From: Hyphomicrobiales bacterium
Lineage (GTDB): Bacteria; Pseudomonadota; Alphaproteobacteria; Rhizobiales; JACESI01
Assembly (NCBI GenBank): GCA_039973685.1
Contig: JBDWKL010000025.1
Span: forward strand, 1-64,000
DNA: 64,000 nucleotides
Reading direction: 5' to 3'
Under the pieces are notes generated by a model that had not been told where the DNA came from, did not search any database, and saw only the letters and a program-made list of their open reading frames with translations. Position numbers and translations under genes: made by a program. Position 1 is the stretch's first letter. Every line of letters starts with the position of its first letter. Below, in pieces: positions 1 to 8,202 of the stretch.

Positions 1-3000
1 TCATTACCAGCAAGTCCATTGATCGTGTCGTTGCCTGCAAGGCCATCGATTACCTCGTTTGATGAGGTGCCGTTGATTGCATCATTACCAGCTGTTTCTG
101 ATTGCGACAGCTCGAATGCGCCGATGTCGGTAAGATTTGTACCTTCATTACCAACACCTGGAATTTCTTGAGAACGCAGGCTGCCGCGCGCGTCTAAACC
201 GAGGGTTTGAAGCGATTGATTGTTGTTACCCGCATCAATGGCTTGACTGCCTGATAAAAGCGCGAGTGTTTGAACCGGGCCGCCATTATCAGCAAGCGAA
301 CCGAGTAGCGGATTAATTGGCGCTAGCGACGTGCCGACAATATCGCCATACATGTTCGTCGGATTAAAGAAGGTACTCGTCCCGACTTGCCCGTTGCCGA
401 TCAGATTGTTGCCGAGGGAGGTGAAGGAGTTATCTGTATCATTAGTGCTTTGTGCTGAAATATCAGCACCGTAACCACCGATGTTATTTTGGGTATTACC
501 TGCAACAATGGTGGAGGATAGCTGTGTTTCAGTGGTGTTGTTACCAAATGAAGAAATGCCGCCGCCAACTGTTGCTTGATTGCCAGATACGGTGGAATTG
601 AACACCTGAAGTAACCCATCGGCGTTAAAGATGCCGCCGCCTGCACCGTCCGTCGCATTATTATAAATTGTGGAATTGGTGATTGTGGTGGTTTCGCCAG
701 TTAGATCTGTATTCGAGTAAATCCCGCCGCCGCCAGAGCTGCCACCAGCCGTTGAATTGCCGGAGATAGTGGAATTGGTGACTATCAGGGTTCCACTTGA
801 ATTGAAAATCCCGCCGCCATCAGCCAAATCACCAATCGTTGAATTGCCTGAGATGGTGGAATTGGTGACTGTCAGGGAGCCTAACGAATTGAAAATCCCG
901 CCGCCATCAGAAAAATCACTAGACGTTGAATTGCCTGAGACTGTGGAATTGGTGACAGTCACGGCTCCATCATAACTGGAAATCCCGCCGCCCTCAGCGT
1001 CATCACCAGACGTTGAATTGCCTGAAATTGTGGAATTGGTGACTGTCAGGGTTCCAAAAAAAATGTCAATCCCGCCGCCATCAGAAAAATTACCAGACGT
1101 TGAATTGCCTGAAATTGTGGAATTGGTGACAGTCACGGTTCCACTTGCATTGGAAATCCCGGCGCCAAAAGAGCCCTCACCAGACGTTGAATTGCCTGAA
1201 ATTGTGGAATTGGTGACGGTCAGGGTTCCATCGTCATTGTTAATGCCGCCGCCATCAGCGTCATCACCAGACGTTGAATTGCCGGAGATTGTGGAATTGG
1301 TGACTGTTAGGGTTGCGCCATCATTGTTAATCCCGCCGCCTTCAGCGTTACCACTCGTTGTTCGACCACCCGTAATAGTAAGGTCTGTTAGTGTGACGTC
1401 TTCGGCGCTTGATGTAATATTGAAGACACGGGAGTTATCCTCCAGAAGGTCACCAGCCGTACCAAACATGCTTGCTTCAACGTTTGCTGCAACATCGGTG
1501 ATATTGGTGTCTACAACAGTAATGTCATTGCCAAATAGATCGCCAGTGATAACAACCTCACCACCCGCTGTAGAGCCATCAATGGTGACATCTTCCGAGA
1601 GTGTAAGTTCACCTCGGGTCAGACGAATTAGCGCTTCTACTTCAAAGGCTTGGCCAGCACCAGAGGCAAAGGTGATCACGCTGGCATCCGCATTGGAATT
1701 GGCAAAATCAATCGCTTCGCGCAGTGAGGTTAAGCCGTCAAATGCGTCAACAACGTCTGATGCTGTTGTCACCACGAGGCTTGGTGTTTCAAACGCTTCC
1801 ACCGCGCCGATATCTGTAAATCCGTCAGGGCCATTGGTAACATTGGGGGCATCCGCAGAACGAGCATTACCATTGGCATCTGTCGCGAGCATTTGATCAT
1901 TGTTACCCGCATCAATGGCTTGGCTGCCTTGTTGTAAGGCCAAAGTTTGCACCGGACCGCCGTTATCGGCGAGCGGCCCAAGCAGCGGGTCAATCGGTGC
2001 TGTCGTTGTGCCGACTATGTCGCCATCCATGTTCATTGTAGCAAAGAACGTCACCGCCCCAACCTGCCCGTCGCCGATCAGATTATTGCCAAGGGAGGTG
2101 AAGGAGTTCGTCGTATTACTACCGCCCTGTGTTGAAATATCATTACCAATGGTGGTTGCCATATTACCTGCAACAATGGTGGAGGATAGCTGTGTTTCAG
2201 TGAGGTTGTCACCAAATGAAGCAATGCCGCCGCCAACTGCAGCGTTATTGCCAGCAATGGTGGAATTGAACACCTGAAGCAACCCATCGCCATTATAGAT
2301 ACCACCGCCTCTATTGGCCGCTTCGTTATTAAAAATTGTGGAATTGGTGATTGTAGTGGTTTGGCCGGTTAGACTTGTATTCGAATAAATCCCTCCGCCC
2401 TCAGAGGAATTACCAACCGCTCTATTTTCTGAGATTGTTGAACTAACGACAGTCAAGGTTCCAGCAGAATTGAAAATCCCGCCGCCGTCAGAGTTTTCAC
2501 CAAACGTAGAATTGCCGGCGATTGTGGAATTGGTGACAGTCAAGGTTCCACCAGCCTTGTAAATCCCGCCGCCGCCAGAGTTTTCACCAGACGTTACATT
2601 GTTTGAGATTGTGGAATTGGTGACAGTCACGGTTCCAGCAGAATTAAAAATCCCGCCGCCGAAAGAGGCATAACCAGACGTGAAATTTTCTGAGATTGTG
2701 GAATTAGTGACAGTCAGGGTTCCACCATCATTGTAAATCCCGCCGCCGTCAGAGTTTTCACCAGACGTTAAATTGCCGGACACTATTGAATTGAGGAGTG
2801 TAATTGAGGAGTCATTAAAGCCGCTAATTCCGCCACCCTCATTATTATCACCCGTCGTTCTGTTCCCTGCAACCGTGGTATTCGTGAACGATAGGTCGGC
2901 TGTCGCAAAGATGCCGCCGCCATTAACTGCGGCACTGCCACCAGTGATGGTGAGGTTGTTCAGTGTTACTGTGCTCGATCCATAGGTGCTAACAAACACC

Positions 3001-3359
3001 CGTACATTGTCGTCCAATTGCGAAGCAGTGTTTGAAGCGTTGATATCGGTGATATTGGTGCCAGCAACCAGCGTGTCATCACCATTTACATCGCCGGTAA
3101 TCGTCACATCTGTCGCACCCGCGCCATCAATTGTGACCGTACCCGGCAGGCTAAGCTGCCCATTTATCAGGCGGATTACACTGTTTGCACCGCCGGTAAA
3201 CACGCTTGTATCAAATGTAATGGTATCTGCAACGCCCGACCCATTGGCCTGCGCCAATGACAATGCCTCACGCAACGATAACCCCGTTCCGCCCGATGCG
3301 CCTTGCGTTGCGCCTGCATCATTTTCATCAACGTTCGTGGTTACAATAAAATTAGTCAT
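1..3359 (-). CDS. Giant CSLREL/beta-helix RTX-type surface protein (C-terminal part outside window)
   Basis: Reading the minus strand from an ATG at 3359 (preceded by GAGAAAGA) gives an open frame of more than 1,100 codons that leaves the window at base 1. The N-terminus lacks a classical signal peptide. The LREA motif occurs twice (SLREALSLAQ near residue 28 and SLREAIDFAN near residue 520), as in CSLREL-domain proteins. Two similar halves follow, each with many NSTISGN-type beta-helix turns and each closed by a choice-of-anchor-Q-like block (LADNGGPVQTLAL then GSQAIDAGN). The last visible residues, AGNDTINGLAGN, are RTX nonapeptides, so the missing C-terminus is probably a calcium-binding type I secretion region. 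Inferred role: secreted or surface adhesin, possibly exported by the type I system at 12.6-15.8 kb. The partner or substrate is unknown. Confidence 0.85.
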   Translation of the reverse strand, partial: MTNFIVTTNVDENDAGATQGASGGTGLSLREALSLAQANGSGVADTITFDTSVFTGGANSVIRLINGQLSLPGTVTIDGAGATDVTITGDVNGDDTLVAGTNITDINASNTASQLDDNVRVFVSTYGSSTVTLNNLTITGGSAAVNGGGIFATADLSFTNTTVAGNRTTGDNNEGGGISGFNDSSITLLNSIVSGNLTSGENSDGGGIYNDGGTLTVTNSTISENFTSGYASFGGGIFNSAGTVTVTNSTISNNVTSGENSGGGGIYKAGGTLTVTNSTIAGNSTFGENSDGGGIFNSAGTLTVVSSTISENRAVGNSSEGGGIYSNTSLTGQTTTITNSTIFNNEAANRGGGIYNGDGLLQVFNSTIAGNNAAVGGGIASFGDNLTETQLSSTIVAGNMATTIGNDISTQGGSNTTNSFTSLGNNLIGDGQVGAVTFFATMNMDGDIVGTTTAPIDPLLGPLADNGGPVQTLALQQGSQAIDAGNNDQMLATDANGNARSADAPNVTNGPDGFTDIGAVEAFETPSLVVTTASDVVDAFDGLTSLREAIDFANSNADASVITFASGAGQAFEVEALIRLTRGELTLSEDVTIDGSTAGGEVVITGDLFGNDITVVDTNITDVAANVEASMFGTAGDLLEDNSRVFNITSSAEDVTLTDLTITGGRTTSGNAEGGGINNDGATLTVTNSTISGNSTSGDDADGGGINNDDGTLTVTNSTISGNSTSGEGSFGAGISNASGTVTVTNSTISGNSTSGNFSDGGGIDIFFGTLTVTNSTISGNSTSGDDAEGGGISSYDGAVTVTNSTVSGNSTSSDFSDGGGIFNSLGSLTVTNSTISGNSTIGDLADGGGIFNSSGTLIVTNSTISGNSTAGGSSGGGGIYSNTDLTGETTTITNSTIYNNATDGAGGGIFNADGLLQVFNSTVSGNQATVGGGISSFGNNTTETQLSSTIVAGNTQNNIGGYGADISAQSTNDTDNSFTSLGNNLIGNGQVGTSTFFNPTNMYGDIVGTSLAPINPLLGSLADNGGPVQTLALLSGSQAIDAGNNNQSLQTLGLDARGSLRSQEIPGVGNEGTNLTDIGAFELSQSETAGNDAINGTSSNEVIDGLAGNDTINGLAGN
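750..1330 (-). repeat. 87-bp tandem coding repeats
   Basis: The string GGAATTGGTG and its variants recur at 771, 858, 945, 1032, 1119, 1206 and 1293, exactly 87 bp (29 residues) apart. They encode TVTNSTISGNSTSG-type beta-helix turns of the giant RTX protein. A less regular set of related repeats lies at about 2330-2760 in the other half of the gene. Confidence 0.9.
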
Positions 3360-3524
3360 AATAATCTTTCTCGCCGACCACCGCATCAAAATACTAGGCT
3401 TTGGACTTGTGTAAAAAATAATAAAAAATCATATAAAACACCAATACTGCCTATATAATTTGAATGCAAGCACGTTAAAAACGAGATTTCACTTCAAACA
3501 ATTTAGATTTTATTGGGACTGACC

Positions 3525-5801
3525 CTAGACGAAGTCGAAATCGCCTGTATCAAGATCATTCACATCGAAGTCTCGAAGTCGAATAGATCCAGAACCATAG
3601 TCGATGAGAGCATCATCTCCGCCAATTACGGAGAGAGTGAGTGATGCGAAGTCAGTGCCAAGTGACGATAGATCAATCGTATCGAAATTATCTTCGAAGT
3701 CATTGATCACATCTCCTCCATCATTGGCGTTGAAGATGAAGGTGTCGGGGCCGAAACCACCCGTTAGCGCATCATTGCCGCCACCGCCGGTAATCGTGTC
3801 GCGGCTTGCCTGACCACGTATGATATCGCGCTCGCTGCTACCAATGAGAATGTCAGCGCCTGAACCACCATCAAGTACGTTGTTCTCACCTTCACCAGCG
3901 ATCAAAGTGTCATTGCCAGCTGCTCCAAGCAACCGATCCGTGCCGTCGCCACCATTCAAGGTGTCATCGCCGCCCTGACCGTTGATATTGTCGTTACCGT
4001 CATCACCATTGATTGTGTCGTTTTCAGAGCCGCCAAGCAGAAGATCATTGCCCTCTCCACCATTGAGAATATCTTCACCTTCGCGACCTTCAAGGCGGTC
4101 ATTGCCAGCATTACCTGTAAGGATATTTACGCCTTCATCACCACGCAAAATGTCAACATTACTTGATCCCGTCAGATTTTCGAAATTTGAAATGGTGTCA
4201 CCTATCGCATCGCCGCCGCGTGTTACACCATTAAACAGATTAATAATCACGCCAGCGGCACTGCCTTCATAACTCAGCGTATCTATTCCGTCACCGCCAT
4301 CAAGCGTATCTGCGCCAGCCCCGCCGTCGATTGTATCATCACCAGCAAGACCGTTAATAATATCATTACCCGCTCGACCAACAAGACTATCATCATCATT
4401 CGTACCATCGAGAGTTTCACTATCATCCGTGCCGGTAATAGGAGCAGCATCATCATTCAAAATTGTACCAACCCCAGTGTCATCAATGGTGCCAGCAATT
4501 TGTACGTTCGGTGTAACCACAAGCGAAAAATTTTCAGCAGTCTCAAGATCATCGTCTGAATTAACGATAACAATAACACTTGAGACTGTTTGTCCAGGCA
4601 GGAAGGTGACTGTGCCTAATTGTGCGACAAAGTCCTCGCCTGCGATTGCGGTGCCGTTGGCAGTTGTATAAGCAAAGTTCAATGTGCTCGTAGAGGGTTC
4701 GGAGATGCGAACCTCAAACACGGCCTGTATCGTCCCATCATCTCCTTCTAGGATCTGAGGGTCAGAGACAAACAATGCACGGTCATTATCCGTACCATCG
4801 TTGTCAAGAATAACCCCAGTTGCGGTTAGGGTTGGTTGCCCACCAGCGAGAACACCATTGATTGGATTGAAAAGTTCTAGTGTAAAATTTTCATCATTTT
4901 CATTGTTGTTGTCACTGCCGCTAGAAAGAGCATCGGAATCGATGAATATCGTGCGAACCGTCTGCCCAGGCAAGAACTCGACAGTACTAAATACACGGTC
5001 ATTATCTATATCCTCCGAGGCGGCACCATCCTGTACCGTTCTGAAAGTTGCAGAAACTGTGTTAAACAGATCCACTTCCGACAAAGTGACTGTAAAGGCA
5101 ACAAGCTCACCTTCAACAGCCTCTCCAGATGAAATCGAAATAACTGGTAGATCTGTTGATGCATCATCATCGATAATGGTCGCAACACCACCAGCATCGT
5201 CTACTTCATTTGCAATGGCACCGTTCGGCGTTACCACAAGCGAGAAAGTTTCGGCGATCTCAACATCATCGTCTGGCAGGAGGTCGATAATTACAAACTG
5301 CACAGTCTCATTAGGTGAGAACTCTAAATTACCACTTCGCCCAACAAAGTCTTCGCCTGCAATAGCGGTTCCGTTGGCAGTTGTATAAGCAAAGTTCAAT
5401 GTGCTCGTAGAGGGTTCGGAGATGCGAACCTCAAATACGGCCTGTGTTGTCCCATCATCTCCTTCTAGGATCTGAGGGTCAGAGACAAACAACGCACGAT
5501 CATTATCCGTTCCATCATTGTCAAGAATAACACCCGTCGCGCTCAATGTTGGTTGGCCACCAGCGAGAATACCATTGACTGGATTGAAAAGTTCTAGTGT
5601 GAAATTTTCATCACTTTCATTGACAGTATCGCTCTGAGTGAAAATAGCATCGGAGTCGATGAATATTGTTTGAACTGTCTCGCCAGGCGAGAATTCTACG
5701 GTATCAAATACACGGTCATTATCTATGTTTTCCGAGGCGGTACCATCTTGTACCGTTCTGAAAGTTGCAGAAACGGTATTAAACGGGTCTGCTTCCGACA
5801 A
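3525..5801 (-). CDS. Calx-beta/RTX calcium-binding protein, apparently 5'-truncated
   Basis: The 758 codons encode about four Calx-beta domains (residues 1 to about 455), then RTX repeats (about 460-690; GGAGADTLDGGDGIDTL type) and a C-terminal secretion region ending LDTGDFDFV. The start at 5801 is a TTG inside the first Calx-beta domain. The same frame stays open to 5873, and those codons (ISISSGEAVEGEF) match the beginning of the third Calx-beta domain. An in-frame TAA at 5874-5876 then blocks extension, and no ATG or GTG exists in this stretch. The gene therefore probably lost its 5' end, which would make it a pseudogene, or it uses an unusual start. The C-terminus resembles that of the RTX protein at 15.8-20 kb, suggesting the same type I exporter. 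Family role: calcium-dependent adhesion or secreted matrix protein. Confidence 0.8.
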   Translation of the reverse strand: MSEADPFNTVSATFRTVQDGTASENIDNDRVFDTVEFSPGETVQTIFIDSDAIFTQSDTVNESDENFTLELFNPVNGILAGGQPTLSATGVILDNDGTDNDRALFVSDPQILEGDDGTTQAVFEVRISEPSTSTLNFAYTTANGTAIAGEDFVGRSGNLEFSPNETVQFVIIDLLPDDDVEIAETFSLVVTPNGAIANEVDDAGGVATIIDDDASTDLPVISISSGEAVEGELVAFTVTLSEVDLFNTVSATFRTVQDGAASEDIDNDRVFSTVEFLPGQTVRTIFIDSDALSSGSDNNNENDENFTLELFNPINGVLAGGQPTLTATGVILDNDGTDNDRALFVSDPQILEGDDGTIQAVFEVRISEPSTSTLNFAYTTANGTAIAGEDFVAQLGTVTFLPGQTVSSVIVIVNSDDDLETAENFSLVVTPNVQIAGTIDDTGVGTILNDDAAPITGTDDSETLDGTNDDDSLVGRAGNDIINGLAGDDTIDGGAGADTLDGGDGIDTLSYEGSAAGVIINLFNGVTRGGDAIGDTISNFENLTGSSNVDILRGDEGVNILTGNAGNDRLEGREGEDILNGGEGNDLLLGGSENDTINGDDGNDNINGQGGDDTLNGGDGTDRLLGAAGNDTLIAGEGENNVLDGGSGADILIGSSERDIIRGQASRDTITGGGGNDALTGGFGPDTFIFNANDGGDVINDFEDNFDTIDLSSLGTDFASLTLSVIGGDDALIDYGSGSIRLRDFDVNDLDTGDFDFV

Positions 5802-5870
5802 AGTGACTGTAAAAGCAACAAATTCACCTTCAACGGCCTCACCAGACGAAATCGAAATAATTGGAATTAT
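4440..5870 (-). repeat. 717-bp tandem duplication within the Calx-beta region
   Basis: Matching strings are offset by exactly 717 bp: ATACACGGTC at 4991 and 5708, CAGTTGTATA at 4661 and 5378. Each unit encodes two Calx-beta domains (239 residues). The copies are near-identical over long stretches, which points to a fairly recent duplication or to gene conversion. Confidence 0.88.
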
Positions 5871-5970
5871 AAATTAAATCCTTATGTATATGAATAATTG
5901 AACAAACATATTTGCTAAAAGATATCACGATACTTCGTTTGAATAAAATATTTAAATTATCCTTTTAGCG

Positions 5971-6414
5971 TAATCTGCCAAATTCTAAAACCTGTAGAGT
6001 TGTGGCTCAATCAACAAATGGATCAGAAGACGCGACGATGCCGGCTCAGAGACACAAGTTTGATGAGAACGGCTTATCTACAGATATGAAACGTCTCATT
6101 GATGAGCCAAAAAGCGATGTTTTTGATGTGCTCGCCTATGTAAAATTCACGCTGGCCCATTGATGCGTCAAGAACGAGCCGAATCGGCAAGAAAAGAAGG
6201 CCTGCCAAACTTTGAAGGCGAAATGCGTTCGTTCCTAGAATCGGTATTATCGGCCTATGAAATACATGGTGTTGATGAACTTGCCTTATCCAAGATTGGC
6301 GACTTCTTGAAAGTAAAGTATGGTGGCGCCAATAGCGCGAAAAATGCGCTTGGTGAAATACCAAAAATCAAGCAAGCTTTTATGGATATTCAAGCCCATT
6401 TGTATTCGTCGTAA
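5971..6414 (+). pseudogene. Type I restriction enzyme R subunit (HsdR), C-terminal remnant with frameshift
   Basis: An open frame from about 5971 contains LIDEPKSDVFDVLAYVKFTL, then reaches TGA at 6161-6163. The reading continues one frame over as PLMRQERAESARKEG and then a C-terminal domain (HGVDELALSKIGDFLKVKYG, ending FMDIQAHLYSS, stop at 6414). This layout is typical of the extreme C-terminus of HsdR helicase/nuclease subunits (SDxFDVLAY, RxERA, GVxELxxxKLxxxLxxKYG, F.x.FQxxLY). One missing base explains the shift. No nuclease or helicase domain and no HsdM or HsdS is present, so this is a relic and not a functional restriction system. A short 84-aa frame from 6160 could be called a gene but is only the tail of this remnant. 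Confidence 0.8.
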
Positions 6415-6465
6415 TAAGATCGTCTAGTCACGGGTTATGATATGGGGAAAAGCGACGGCTTTAAG

Positions 6466-6710
6466 ATTTGTTGGTCTTTTTGTTGGTTTCCATGGAATGC
6501 AAAATAAAAATACCAAATTAAAACAATGAATTAAATAAAACACATGATGCCGTTTGGGGCACCATACTTTCACCAAAACTGTTCCCAGATAGTCCGCGAT
6601 AAGCGCTATTATATTTATTCTTCAAAGATTTGACGACATAGCTTGTCCAAGGCCCTCCAATAAAGCCTACTGGCATCCGATGCTTTTGCTGGCTTATTTG
6701 TTGGTCTTTT
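6466..6710. repeat. 15-bp direct repeat pair near integrase remnant
   Basis: ATTTGTTGGTCTTTT occurs at 6466-6480 and again at 6696-6710, 230 bp apart. Both lie between the hsdR relic and the integrase relic. TTTGTTGGT-like repeats are common near P4-type integrase genes, so these may be old integrase-binding or attachment sequences. That reading is inference. No intact gene is seen between 6415 and 6731. Confidence 0.5.
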
Positions 6711-6731
6711 GTTTGTTCAGCTTAATGCTAG

Positions 6732-6904
6732 CCTAAAGGACCAACACAACATACTGATAGTGGCGACCTGCAGATGCTTTTGACTGCTAAAAGCTCCAAG
6801 CTTTGGAAAATAGCCTACCGCTTTCACAATAAACAAAAGATGCTTTCATTCGGAGCTTATCCAACCGTATGCACAGGACCAATATTTGGTACCAGTATAA
6901 CTTA
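6732..6904 (+). pseudogene. P4-type tyrosine integrase, N-terminal arm-binding domain fragment
   Basis: The frame from 6732 encodes TDSGDLQMLLTAKSSKLWKI followed by AYRFHNKQKMLSFGAYPTV, then a stop at 6902-6904. This matches the start of P4-family integrases (DGGGLYLLVTPSGSKLWR..YRF..KxLSFGAYPxV, the DUF4102 domain). The catalytic domain with the R-H-R-Y residues is absent, so the fragment is dead. Its stop overlaps the 3' end of the EAL gene on the other strand. With the hsdR relic it marks an eroded genomic island. Confidence 0.78.
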
Positions 6905-8119
6905 AGCTGCAGTTGGTGGGCGCCTTAGGCTTACGGCACCAGCGGTCTCAATATAAAAGGATGCAAGAGCATCTGCTGACATTGGTTTTGCAATGTAAAA
7001 TCCCTGCACTTCATCAATGCCACGCGACTTCACAAATTCCCATTCATCGGCGGTCTCGACCCCTTCTGCCAAAAGCCTCATATTGAGTTGCCGACCTAAT
7101 GTCGCGGCCACCCGAACAGTTTCTTGAGAGAAGGAGTCTTTGGTCATGCCTCTTATAAAGGCTTGGTCAATTTTGAGCTCTGTATAGGGAAATTCTTTCA
7201 GTGTTTTGAGGTTGGAATATCCTGTTCCAAAGTCATCAATTGCAATATCCACCCCCATTAGTCTGAGACGAGTGAGAACTTCCATTGATGTTGCATTGAA
7301 CTCAAGGACTTCATTCTCTGTGATTTCGATTACAATCTTGTTCGGCTCTATTGCGAATTCACGCAACAAATCTCGAACCTTGCTAGGAAAGGAGAGATCA
7401 GCAACCTCAGTAGCAGTCACATTCAAAGCAACCTTTATTTGGATACCGTTGTCGCGCCATTTAACCATATCAACGAACGCGCTGCGGAACATGAGGAATG
7501 TCAGCTTCGTCGTTAAACCGTTGTCTTCAATAATCGGCAAAAAACTGGCTGGAGAAATCAAACCGCTTTCTGGATGCGCCCACCGAGCAAGGGCTTCAAC
7601 ACCAACGATACGGCCCGATAAAACATCCACCTTTGGTTGATAGTGGGGAAGAAATTGGTTCGTCTCTAAACCAATCACAACGTCATTGAGATTTGACGGC
7701 ATGTTCGCGGTTTCTAAGTCTTTGTTTCCGGTAAAATCAACACCATGAAAAACACTATCTAAGCTTTGTTTCGTCAATGGTTTTCGGCATGTGCCAATGA
7801 TCTTTAATTGGTGTAGATTGCCAAGCTTGCGTGCGCTGTCGATCAAGCGTTGTTCTAGGCTGGAAATCAGGGCAATTGAACCATTGTAGCCATCTTGCTT
7901 GAGCGCGCGTAGCATCTCAATGCCATCCATATCGGGCATCATCAAATCAGAAACAATTAGAGATATTTCGTCCTTATTTTCCTGGACTATTTCCAGTGCT
8001 TTTTTAGCAGACGGCGCTTCAAAAATTTGATCGCACCCAAGCCCCATAAAATATCCACTCAACACAATCAGTTGAGTTGGGTCATCATCGACCAGTAATA
8101 CTTTTCCAATTTGAAACAT
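6902..8119 (-). CDS. Response regulator with EAL cyclic-di-GMP phosphodiesterase domain
   Basis: The 405-aa protein has an N-terminal receiver domain (residues about 5-125: acidic pocket VDDD, phosphoacceptor SDLMMPDMDG) and a C-terminal EAL domain (about 145-395). The EAL signature VEALARW, the EITENE segment, the DDFGTGYSNL loop, KIDQAFI and AEGVET are all intact, so the enzyme is predicted active in hydrolysing c-di-GMP to pGpG. There is no GGDEF domain. It lies 83 bp downstream of a hybrid histidine kinase on the same strand, which is its likely phosphodonor. Inferred role: phosphorylation-controlled lowering of c-di-GMP and hence of adhesion. Confidence 0.9.
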   Translation of the reverse strand: MFQIGKVLLVDDDPTQLIVLSGYFMGLGCDQIFEAPSAKKALEIVQENKDEISLIVSDLMMPDMDGIEMLRALKQDGYNGSIALISSLEQRLIDSARKLGNLHQLKIIGTCRKPLTKQSLDSVFHGVDFTGNKDLETANMPSNLNDVVIGLETNQFLPHYQPKVDVLSGRIVGVEALARWAHPESGLISPASFLPIIEDNGLTTKLTFLMFRSAFVDMVKWRDNGIQIKVALNVTATEVADLSFPSKVRDLLREFAIEPNKIVIEITENEVLEFNATSMEVLTRLRLMGVDIAIDDFGTGYSNLKTLKEFPYTELKIDQAFIRGMTKDSFSQETVRVAATLGRQLNMRLLAEGVETADEWEFVKSRGIDEVQGFYIAKPMSADALASFYIETAGAVSLRRPPTAA

Positions 8120-8202
8120 GGAGCGCTACCCGCAATTGCAATATAGGTGTATTATCCCACGGGAACATCAAAATAATACTAAGATAGTCACTTAACTAAG
8201 AC

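Noticed and set aside
757-2277. Plus-strand open frames with repeated MPEIVELVTV-type peptides
   Set aside because: They are antisense shadows of the 87-bp repeats in the minus-strand RTX gene. Their 29-residue period comes from that coding repeat, and no ribosome sites fit.
750-2760. Regularly spaced repeats that might be a CRISPR array
   Set aside because: The units are 87 bp, in frame, and both repeat and intervening parts encode beta-helix turns. There are no non-coding spacers and no cas genes.
5971-6904. Possible active type I restriction-modification or phage system
   Set aside because: Only the frameshifted tail of HsdR and the head of an integrase remain; no HsdM, HsdS or catalytic integrase domain is present.
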